A stretch of 64,000 bases of DNA from Diaporthe sp. PMI_573. Its lineage: Eukaryota > Ascomycota > Sordariomycetes > Diaporthales > Diaporthaceae. This document shows, in pieces, positions 55,290 to 64,000 of this stretch. Numbering within the stretch: the first letter of the stretch is position 1; each line of letters begins with the position of its first letter. The stretch lies in NCBI GenBank assembly GCA_021399435.1, contig JAJTUP010000010.1, positions 1,240,001 through 1,304,000 on the forward strand. Reading direction: 5' to 3'. The notes under the pieces were generated by a model. The model made no database searches. It was not told the origin of the DNA and saw only the letters and a program-made list of their open reading frames with translations. Both the position numbers and the translations under genes were made by a program.

Positions 55290-56220
55290 AGGTCAGTATT
55301 TATCAAAGACCACTTCCCCAAGGAACTCGCCAAAGCAAAGGCATGTGTCCAGTGTGACTAGTGAGCTGCTCCAAGGCCTGCTACTACTAGTACTACCGCC
55401 CAAGTTTGCGAGGTTGATAAGCAACACCACCTGTGTACCTTGAATCCCTGCCAAACCGAGCATGCATGTGTATGATTTCCGGGAAACCAATCCGGACCAG
55501 GATGCACATATTTTAAGTGGCATTGGGAACCGGGTTAGGCTCAGACATTCTTATGGAACAGAACACCACATTGGTTGTCTGCCAGCTGTTTCACTGCCAT
55601 CAACCAAGGAGCGGGACTACAGTTCTCACAAACGTGGTATATCATAAATCGAAACTTTAGCCTTCTATAATCCTCTGTCTTTTAGGCTATTCACTTGCCT
55701 TGAGAGATTTTTCTTAATTCAATCTTACCTGCCAGTATGCGTGTAGAATACCGTGTTGTACGAGAAATCTATATGGAATCTCGTCATCATTGCCGGACAC
55801 GTCAGGGCTTCTGTCAAGCCGATCAAAGCCGGCAATGTATTGTGAGCTCCAGGATTCTGGAGTCAACGCATAGACTCGCAGCTGCTTCACACTTGTGAAG
55901 GTCACACATGCAATTCAGCAGCCCTTTGGAGGGTCTCCTCCCGCCCCCCATACCCCACAATCCTTCGTATGGTTGCATCGGATACAAATAGTCCATAGTC
56001 CATATACTTGACCGATGATGGTCTGCTCATTCGCAGATCAAAGTCCAAGCATTCTAGCTTCAATTCTCTGCCCGCAACACTGACATGTTGGGCATACATG
56101 AGGCACATCCCCGGCAAACAAAATACGTGTGGCTTGGCAAGACGTACGCGACACAACAGCAGCTACCCGAGCCACCAACATATCACTCAAGTTTCCTCTC
56201 AAATGCACTGGACACTGCAC
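55290..56220 (-). pseudogene. Relic of a protein-coding gene, unknown family
   Basis: Several minus-strand pieces in different frames look coding. From right to left they are VCPTCQCCGQRIEARML (about 56110-56060), LDFDLRMSRPSSVKYMDYG followed by IVGYGGREETLQRAAELHV (56050-55906), and TFTSVKQLRVYALTPESW followed by YRFLVQHGILHAYWQ (55905-55731), which ends at a GTAAGAT donor-like site. The second and third pieces join if the extra TG in TGTGTG at 55903-55908 is ignored. A weaker piece (VCENCSPAPWLMAVKQL) lies near 55640-55560. No intact model could be built. The Cys-x-x-Cys-x-Cys-Cys motif hints at a metal site. The family is not recognised. Confidence 0.35.
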
Positions 56221-56788
56221 ATGAGTCTTAGCTTAGGTAACCCCATTGGATGGATGGCCTTGCCAACCAGATTAACCTAATGCCATGTCGTGGGTGCTGG
56301 TGGACGCCATGCCTCTCCACGCGCACGGCTCCATGTTCCACGATGATGAATGTCACATGTGCCATCAGTAATACTTCATCTACTGAAATTAGTTTAATTG
56401 ATGCTCTGTGTGCTTATGCGCATTGCTTTCTACGGTCTCTTCTCAAGAGATATGGTGGGGATGTGTCGCGACTGCGGGTACCCGTCCAGCCATGCCAGCA
56501 TGCTGAGATCTCCCAGCTCGCGGCTTCCCCAGGCGACATGTGGTAAACCGTCCCAGAATTCACCCAACATTCACTGTCAACACTCTTGGGTCGTTCCAGC
56601 CTGCTAGACCGTGCTGTTGGCCCGGTGGATGGGATATCTGTGCTGCTAGTGTCGACAGCTCTCTACCTCACCCTGCACGCAGCATTGCTATCTGGACCAA
56701 CGACGAGACCGAGTGTTATTTGGATAACAAGTTGATTCCTCCTTTCCAGAACATCCTTCGCAAGCATTTCTGCCACTGCTCCTTCAAA
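56221..56788. other. Upstream region of the coiled-coil protein gene
   Basis: The frame of the next gene is open from 56540, but the residues before the ATG at 56789 look like 5' leader. No other gene is seen. Confidence 0.45.
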
Positions 56789-58818
56789 ATGTCAAACCCC
56801 TCCCCACAACCGATTGAGGCAAAGCCGTCTGACAAGGTTTTCTGGGAAAACCGAGCTGCCCAACTCAAGCAGCGGTTGATGGAGCGCCGAATTCCGACTG
56901 CCGTTGCTCAGCCTGTAAACACGAGCTCCTCGCAGCGTGCCCCAGAGGAGTCTCAACGCGAAAAGCAGCCATCGTCAGGCCAGGCTGGGCCTATTCAGAC
57001 CAAGACCACCGTTGCTCAGTCACAATCCGACCCAAGTTTGTCCCACAAGCTGCCCGATGATAAGGGAACGCTCAAGGAGACGTCACAACTCAAGAAGCCA
57101 TCCACTTTCAGTCCTGCTGAGCAATCGACTCCCATTGGCAGTGCCCAGAGCTCTACAGCCATGATTGAGAAATTGATGGAAAAGCCATCGACTTCAACAC
57201 CATCCAAGACCGCTGGCAACGATACGAGCGACGTCCCGATGGTGGTCAACGAGGTCCGATGCAATGCAAACGCGCCATCGGTTACAAACGGCCGCGCAGC
57301 CATAACAGTCCAAGAGAAAACCGATGCCAGTGCCTACAGCGAGGCCCAGCAGGGAGACAACAGCACTGACAAGAAGGAGAAACGTGCGTCGCGCAGTAGC
57401 ACCGAGGGTATGGCGGTCCCGGACGATGAATCGAAGCACAAGTCGTCGATCGAAGATGGTGAGATCACTACCAAGCCCTCCGCTCCCCTAGACAAGAACC
57501 CCGTCCAAGAGCCGACCCCCCAGCATGCCTCGCGCAAGAAGGCCAGTCCGACCCGTGTCTCAACGGGCACCAGCATAGTCCCAATCAAGACACGTGCCGA
57601 GCGCCGCGTGTCCGGACCGCTCGAGGCCACGCCTGCATCAAAACACAGAGGACCCCAAGGTAACACGGCTCCTGCTCGCTCATCTGTGTCCCGACCCCAG
57701 GGTAGGAACGGACATCGCCGCGCCTCCTCACCAGTTCGCCACCGGAGGACAGACCGCAATGACAATATGACCTGGGAGACCTACAAGGTCTCGCCGCTCG
57801 ACCACCACGCACACCCAAGAGCCGGTCGGGAGCAGCGTCACCGCTCGAAATCTCCGGTGGCGATGTGGCAGACCGATGGAGATGGGGACAGGGAGGTGAA
57901 GAGGCTCGCCTCCCGCTACCCTGAACTCCGGGACTGGCTGGAATACACCGGCTGGCACTTCATCGATTACCGCATGAGCCAGCTGGACCGCCTCCGCCGT
58001 ATGGCGGACAACGAGCGCGAAAACTCCCAGCTGAGAAAGGAAGTCGAACGCGAGAAGGCCCGACTGAAGGAATACCGCGAGCCCGCCAGCAAGGTGAAGT
58101 ACCTAAGCGACGCTGGATCGCGCCCGATGCCGTTCCCTCTTGCACCAACCCAACAAGCCGGTGATGTTGAGCGGCCCAAGTATAGGAAGCTTGGCCCTTA
58201 CTCGGTGACAGACGGCTTCAAGAGGAAGCGCAGCGAAGAGAGCGACGACGACAGAGATGGCAGCTACTCGCCGAACTACTACCGTACTGGTCGTAACCAC
58301 CGTGGATCTCGCGCTCGTCACCACGGCCCCCGTGGTTCCCATCAGCGCGGCTGTGGGGATCACAGATACTGGCAGGATCGAGGTAACTTGGCTTGCTTTC
58401 TGTCAAACTCCCGTTTACATCTCAGCGTCACTTCCCATCACCTCTCCCCCACTGCCTTCATACTCTCCATACCATCCCCTTATTTATGCTTGAGCCCTCC
58501 GCCTCGCCTCAAGTGCACTACACTAGCACCACTTGCCCAAACAAAATGCCTAGCCCCACCGCTAACTTGCTCTACTCAGAACACCGACAAGGTGGCAGGT
58601 CCCCGCCCTCCCGTGGTCTCCCCGAAAGCTCGGCCCCGCGGTCTTTACCTCAGCGCAACCCGCGAGCGCCCTTCCGCTCCTCGAGCCCGGCCGGCTACCC
58701 ACTGCCCCGCAACGACTTCGATGCCGGGCGCGCCACTGACTGCTACATGACGCGCGACATCTTGCCCATACTCGGCAGCTCTCCGCCCCAGATTCGGGGC
58801 CATTTCCATGAGCCCTAG
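56789..58818 (+). CDS. Disordered, basic protein with C-terminal coiled coil, unknown function
   Basis: Two exons (56789-58382 and 58580-58818) give 610 residues. The 197-nt intron has GTAACT, a GCTAAC branch site and CTCAG, and contains in-frame sequence that should not be translated. The start MSNPSPQPIEAKP is chosen because the open frame upstream (from 56540) has leader-like composition. An N-terminal helical block (DKVFWENRAAQLKQRLMERR) is followed by ~330 Ser/Thr/Lys/Glu-rich residues. Next come RS-like basic stretches (RASSPVRHRRTDR), a short folded-looking segment (YPELRDWLEYTGWHFIDYR, about 392-410), and a coiled coil (LRRMADNERENSQLRKEVE and on to KARLKEYRE). The make-up suggests a nuclear RNA- or chromatin-associated protein, but that is only inference. 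Confidence 0.75.
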
Positions 58819-59417
58819 TAAGAACGTCTTTGAGGTGCTCTCAACGGCGGGCCAGAGACCACGGGTATTGGGGCATATCCACCAAGACTTTGGTAAGGAA
58901 TTGTCCAGCGTGGGCAAGATCCAATGCCCCTGACGAGGGAGAATGAATCCCAGGATGATTGGGAGATGGATGGCCCAATACTGGGAGTGTACAATCCAGA
59001 GTACGATACAGGGTATGATACAGGTTACGAGGAACGGTTCTCTTAGATTGCATGCACCCTCTTTGGAAGCACTGACATCGGTAGTCTTACATGTAAAATT
59101 CTGGAGTAGTCTGACGCAAAGGAATGCATTTATTTCAATAGACAGATGACCGCTCAATGAGCCTTGAGACGTGCTTCCCCCGGCGCGAGTTACTTGATCG
59201 ATTTGATGAGGAATTTGCGATCAGGATTCAGAGAGGTAAACTGAGAACAACGCCGTACCAACGTTCAAAATTACAGAGGCTCAATGAGTAGCCAAGGCTA
59301 GAATGGCCGCTGGGTTTCAATTCTATAGACCAAAAAGCACTTACTTTTAGCTGCCTGCTGTAACTCCAAGGCCAGGCCAATACTGTGGAGATGCAGCATG
59401 TGTACTTGCAGGACGTC
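58819..59417. other. 3' spacer between convergent genes
   Basis: No supported gene. It lies between the coiled-coil protein gene (plus) and gpi18 (minus). Confidence 0.5.
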
Positions 59418-60935
59418 TCAAGCCGGGGGCAAGAAAGAAGCAAATAACACGGCCTGTATGGAAGCATACATGATCATGAAGACAACAAGCCTGCTGCCCA
59501 TGTCCCTCGTCTTCGGGCTCCTCAGGCAGGCCGCCAGCCACCAGTACCAGGCCGGATAGCCGGAGGACAGGCGGGTGATGATCTGGACGTGGTAGCTCGT
59601 CAAGGCCATGACGACGAGCAGGACCTGGGCGAAGACCATGGACCTCACGACCAGGACGAGCCGGGAGCTGTCAAGGCCCGAGGCCTGCCCGTGACCCCTG
59701 GAGATTATGGAGCCCTGGAAGAAAAGATCCTTCCCGGCCTTGCCCATGACGAAGAGCATGGGAGCAGCGAGGGCGAAGAGCGGGGCATTGGATAGCGTCC
59801 AGTAACGGAGAAAACCGGTGTTCCTATTCTGCGGTGTGAGCGAGCGAGCGGACGTTGACGATGTCCGAGGCCACCGTCACGTGGCCCACAGCCTGTGGGT
59901 TGTTCAGGAGATTCTTACCAATACTGCGTCTGGACATGGTTGAAGATACTGGGCACGAGGTGGGTACACCATGGCCGCGCTTCGGAAGGCGCGGAAGCGG
60001 TGGAGCAGTACGTCTGGTAAGCGATATACTGAGGGACGAGGGTGCCTCCAGCGACAAGCAGGCCGGCGATGCCGAGGACGAGCAGCCTCCGGAGGTAATC
60101 GGGTGTCTTGCGGTGATCGAGATCCTCCGTCAGGTGGTAGAATGTCGAGAGGAAGTCGAAGGCCAGCGGGGCGCCGTTGAGCAAGGCATTGGTACGAAAA
60201 TAGGTGGCGAGGCCAAAGACGAGGCCGGCGAGTAGGGTCAGGGCATCTCTGGGAAGCGATGAAACAGATGTGCCAGTCCTGAGGCAGCTCTTGACCAGCA
60301 GCAGCCAACCGGTGAAGGACAGCAGGGAGCAGGCGCTCTCGGCATATGGGGCTGACAGGAACAGGCCGGCCGGGGACAAGACGTGCAGCAGGGCAGCAGC
60401 CAGTGCCCACCTCGAATCCCTCCAGATGTGCAGGCCCAGCTGGTAGAGGACCAGGACGGACAGCAGATGACAGGCGTTTGAGAAGATGACGGCGACCAGA
60501 GCCTCAAGGTGAGTGCCGGGGTCGGGGGCAGTGAGCAGGCCGAGCCGAGGGATCCGTAGGGCTGAATGCTTGTGATTAGAAAGCTTGGACTTTGGTTGGG
60601 CCTTAAACTTGGTGCCGTCAGGCGGGCAGGAGGAGCGAGCGTCAGTTACCTCGGATGATGAGGGAGATGCAGTTTGGCAAGGCGGACGAAAAGGCCCACT
60701 CCTGCTCGAAAAGATAGCCTCTTTCGGCGTCCTTGAGGAAGTAGATGGCATCCCACGAGGACAGGCGCGTCAGGAGTGTTGGTTGGCTGGCGGGCAGGAG
60801 AAGACTCGACGAGGTGTCGTAGGTCGGGCCCACGCGGCTGCCGGCAGCGATGGCGAAGAGGACGGCCTTCCACGAGAGGAACGTGGCCGTTAGCGTGGTG
60901 AACGGAGAGCCATTGTTGATGCTCGTGGCAGGCAT
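59418..60935 (-). CDS. gpi18: GPI mannosyltransferase 2 (PIG-V / Gpi18)
   Basis: Three exons (60935-60650, 60561-59919, 59823-59418) give 444 residues. The last acceptor is AATAG at 59825-59824; the AG five bases earlier would create a stop. The enzyme adds the second mannose to the GPI-anchor precursor on the lumenal side of the ER membrane. Family signs are SSWDAIYFLKDAERGYLFEQ with its Trp-Asp pair (the lumenal catalytic loop), SPAGLFLSAPYAES, ATYFRTNALLNG, PWC near the end of exon 2, GFLRYWTLSNAPLF, and TRLSSGYPAWYWW. Many hydrophobic helices are spread over the whole length, and the size fits fungal Gpi18. The gene should be essential for GPI anchoring. Confidence 0.94.
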
Positions 60936-62198
60936 GACGGCGAACGTGGTGGAAGGGGTGGGGGACTAGAATGCTGCTGCGTGGCTCATTGCGATTGTCC
61001 AAGGCATGTGGTTGGAAATGGACGTGCAGTATCTGTGTACTGTATGTAGTGTAGTGTAGGTACATGAGCACATGCTGTACGATACACGACATGCTTGACA
61101 GGATAGGATAGCATGGGGGGCACGCCCCCCCCTGCCCCTCAGGAGATCGGGCCCACAACCTGCTTTTGTCTGTGTCTGTGGGTCTCGGTGCACACCCCTG
61201 CTGTGGCGGTTGGGGCACACCTCGGCATGTACCGAGATTTGGGCAATCAAAAAAGGTCGACCAAAGGAGCACCAACACCTGACTCCAAAAATATCAGTCG
61301 GCGCCACGAGGCTGCCGATTAGTCGGCCTGCTGTTGGAGATTTAATAACCGGTGCTGGATCTGAGCACCTGAAGTAAGTCCCTTAGCGACCCATCTGCCC
61401 ATCTACTGTGTACGCCGGCAGCACCTAGATCAAGACCGTCTGTCTCTGCGGGCTGGTGGCAAACCGGTGGGGATCTGAGCAGCACATGGGGATCCATCTG
61501 ATGTCTGGATGAAGGAAGAAAGAGGCCCAGGATGGGGCAGGATGGGCAGCTGAAACACAGGTGCCAACACTCTCCCTCTCCAAGGTCCGCTGCTCATTAT
61601 CCATCCCACGACCTTATTCCATTTCGAGGTCTCGTCCAGGGACCCGAGGCGACCTCAGGCCCACGGCTATATCCGCAGCTCCCCCACCCCGACCGGGGGC
61701 AATATGGCTGTGTGTGGTGAGCCCAAGAACTGCCGTGCCACCTGCTACACACTACAGAGGAGACTGACTAGTTTGGTCAATGTTCCTAGTTTTGCAAGAT
61801 TGCACTACTACAGTAGACCACCACTAGGCTTATTAGTCCAATTGAACGGCAGCTGCACGTGCTGCACGGTGCAGTAATTAGTACGGCGAGTAACACCAGA
61901 CCAGATTTCCCCCCAGGACGTGGACGGCGGATGGATGGATGAACGGATGGATGAACGGACGGATCATACCGTCAGCCAACGGCCAAGAGCCAACACACAC
62001 AGAAGATATCTGGGGATCATGGCAAGGCCAGTCAAATCAGGCCAGATCAAGGACTCTCTAGTGCTGTCAGGTCATGTCAGCCAGCACACAGTGACAATTG
62101 GGGAAGTGCCCTTGCATGCTCACCGTGCCCGACGCCCAATTTAGCTCAACTGACCCCCTTTTCCCCGTTCTTATTGGAACGGGCGCAGCACAGCCGAG

Positions 62199-62228
62199 TG
62201 GACACAGTGGACACAGTGGACACAGTGA
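62199..62228 (+). repeat. GTGGACACA tandem repeat
   Basis: Three copies of a 9-base unit in a row upstream of the last gene. Confidence 0.8.
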
Positions 62229-62525
62229 CATGTGGGCAGGGACATGGCCAGTGTGGCCGGTCTTGGATACAATAGGAAAGTAGCTGCCTGTACACACGCA
62301 CATGCAGGATCTTTGCCCTCAGCTCAGCTCAGCTCACCCTCACCCGGCTCTCTCTCATTACTGCCGCCGGTCCTCCTGCACCTCGGGAGGATTGTACCAC
62401 CCGCTGCGACGGCGTCGCTGCACTCCCACGCCATCATCCCCGGTTGGATTGATTGGTGTCTTCTATTCGTCTCTCGGTTCCGCTTCGTTTCTTCAACCCT
62501 CCTCTTCTCTGCCTCTTTCAACAAC

Positions 62526-62552
62526 TCTCTTCTCTCTCTCTCTCTCTCTCAA
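62526..62552 (+). repeat. (CT)n tract
   Basis: A pyrimidine dinucleotide run typical of fungal 5' leaders. Confidence 0.85.
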
Positions 62553-63514
62553 CCAGCACACCGTCGTCAACTTTTCTCAGCCCACCAGCCCTGTCAGCCT
62601 GTGTGCCCTTGTCACTCTTGCCCGTGCCCCGCCCCTGCTTTCTTCCTTGAGAGCCCGCATTCTTTTGCAGGGACGACGCGTCTTCCCGCTACCAGGCATC
62701 CCAGTCGAGGCCTGCCCACCCTGCTGTGCAGCAATTCCTCGACAACGACCAACGGACTGGACTGGACGGGGTATACTAATCCAGTATTGACCTGCCACCG
62801 GGTACCTGACGGCCGATGACAGCGAGCCCTCGACACTTGGGAAGCTTAACTTGAACCACCAACCTGCGGCCCTCCTTGCTGATCTCAGATCCTGTCGTTC
62901 CATCTCACACGGCACCACGCGCCCCGGCCTCCCATAAATGCCCGACTGTGACGCCACACCTTGAACGCTTTTCCACCCGGATCCACCTCACACGTCGTCC
63001 TGCAAGTCTATTCTCCGAGCCTAATCGATATTTAGACCGCCCGCCCGCCTCGCAAACCATCCTGCCTACGCAGTGGTCATTGTGCTGGACGCCCTCTGCC
63101 TTGAGATCCGCCAATTCCGGCTCCGATTACCAACCCGCCTTCCACCAGCGGCCCCATGATCGCCGTTGGCCACCGCCCGGCACAGGGAACGAGTGACGGA
63201 ACCTCTGGGAGCAGGACGCACACTGGGCCGGACCAGCTCGGCAGCGTTTTGCACTCGCACCTGCGTTGCGCCGGAACTCGCTTTTGAACTTGGACTTCGA
63301 ACCTGGTCTTCCGGGAGTCACGGGAGTGGAAGGAGCCTCAGTCACTCCTTCTACTTGTAGGACCTGACCAACCGCCGGTCGCTCCTGCACGCCCTGCCCA
63401 GCTCACGCACTCGTCTTGCCAGCCTTGTTGCATGTCCCATATATATGTGCACCGGCGTGCCCGTGTCTCTTGAGTTGCTAGTACTGTACCCAGTATCGAC
63501 TGCCATCAGCAAAC

Positions 63515-64000
63515 ATGTTTCTGCACGCCGGCGCGTCCCTACACGGCCACGAGTTCTCGGGAAACGGCCACCCTCCTCAGTCGCCCACACACAACCCCCT
63601 TCAACGGAAAAGACCCTATCTGCGATCAGCATTTCCAGCTCCTATACTCCGCTCCACGACGACGCCGCCTCACGGGAGCACATGGCCCCTGCCCCAGACT
63701 CCCAAGACGACGAGACCCGTGTCTGAAGTCTACGTGAGACCCGTCACCGATGTGCTCGGCGACCCTGCTCTCGCCCGGAGATCCGTCCCTGCTGCTCCTG
63801 TCGTCCGCTTCAAGGAGCCCGAGGCGCTTGAGTCCCCGAAATCTTCCATGACAGAAGATGAGCCATCCTTCTACGACTCCGACGCCTCGCAGACGTCCTC
63901 GACCGCCCGGCCAAGGCGGAGGAGAACCACCCCACGCAAGAGCAGCCGCTATCTCCTCGCCCTGCCGGCACCCAAGCGGGGTTCCAAGAAGCACCTCTTC
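63515..64000 (+). CDS. N-terminal part of an unknown protein, runs off the window
   Basis: From the ATG at 63515 the frame stays open for all 162 codons to the right edge, so the gene is partial. It begins MFLHAGASLHGHEFSGNG. The visible part is rich in Pro, Ser, Thr and Arg. It includes a VSEVYVRPVTDVLGDPALA stretch, an acidic patch (TEDEPSFYDSDAS) and a strongly basic run (RPRRRRTTPRKSSR) that could be a nuclear localisation signal. No domain can be named from this piece. The CT-rich sequence before it fits a 5' leader. Confidence 0.7.
   Translation, partial: MFLHAGASLHGHEFSGNGHPPQSPTHNPLQRKRPYLRSAFPAPILRSTTTPPHGSTWPLPQTPKTTRPVSEVYVRPVTDVLGDPALARRSVPAAPVVRFKEPEALESPKSSMTEDEPSFYDSDASQTSSTARPRRRRTTPRKSSRYLLALPAPKRGSKKHLF

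Larger units (their letters stand above)
60936..63514. other. Intergenic, 2.6 kb, includes the leader of the last gene
   Basis: No supported gene. Repeats include GGATGGATGAAC units (61928-61965), three GTGGACACA units (62199-62228), CTCAG units (62314-62335) and a CT tract (62526-62552). Pyrimidine-rich sequence from 62500 on resembles the 5' leader or promoter of the gene at 63515. Confidence 0.5.

Overview
This window is from a filamentous ascomycete, most likely a Sordariomycete. The genes are split by short GT-AG introns (about 48-90 nt, many with CTAAC/CTGAC-like branch sites) and separated by 1-3 kb intergenic stretches. They include typical Pezizomycotina families: a RON1-type Ndt80 regulator, an NGS1-type GH3-GNAT protein, a Gpi18/PIG-V mannosyltransferase and an Srs2-like helicase. 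I saw no tRNA, rRNA, CRISPR array, bacterial operon or intact transposon. Exon models were read by eye from splice signals and reading-frame continuity, and none is backed by transcripts.

Layout. 0-9 kb: a single-pass membrane protein (minus) and an Srs2-like helicase (plus). 9.3-14.2 kb: a decayed gene with several cytochrome b5-like segments, an alpha/beta hydrolase (minus) and a doubtful small secreted protein. 16.2-22 kb: neutral ceramidase (plus), an intact eight-exon actin paralogue (plus) and a decayed three-exon gene (minus). 22.2-28.7 kb: a secreted GH3 glycosidase (minus) and a cytosolic GH31 alpha-xylosidase (plus) that diverge from one 1.35-kb promoter region. 29-45 kb: an N-acetylglucosamine (GlcNAc) utilisation cluster. 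45.7-53.1 kb: a gene for a 2417-residue protein with about seven N-terminal membrane helices and a huge repeat-bearing tail. 55-64 kb: a gene relic, a disordered coiled-coil protein, the GPI-anchor mannosyltransferase Gpi18, and the start of a gene that runs off the right edge.

How the genes fit together. In the GlcNAc cluster a hexokinase-family kinase would phosphorylate GlcNAc, the DAC1 deacetylase would make glucosamine-6-phosphate, and the DAM1 deaminase would make fructose-6-phosphate plus ammonia. RON1 (Ndt80 fold) and NGS1 (GH3 plus GNAT) are the expected regulators. No GlcNAc transporter and no catalytically complete beta-N-acetylglucosaminidase is visible. The GH3 domain of NGS1 lacks the residues expected for catalysis, which fits a sensor rather than an enzyme. 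The GH3/GH31 pair looks like a module for xyloglucan oligosaccharides: extracellular trimming followed by intracellular removal of alpha-linked xylose.

The most notable observations are the compact GlcNAc cluster with its catalytically degenerate sensor, the divergent GH3/GH31 pair, the second-type actin, the giant tandem-repeat membrane protein, and several decayed genes that can only be recognised by stitching frames together.
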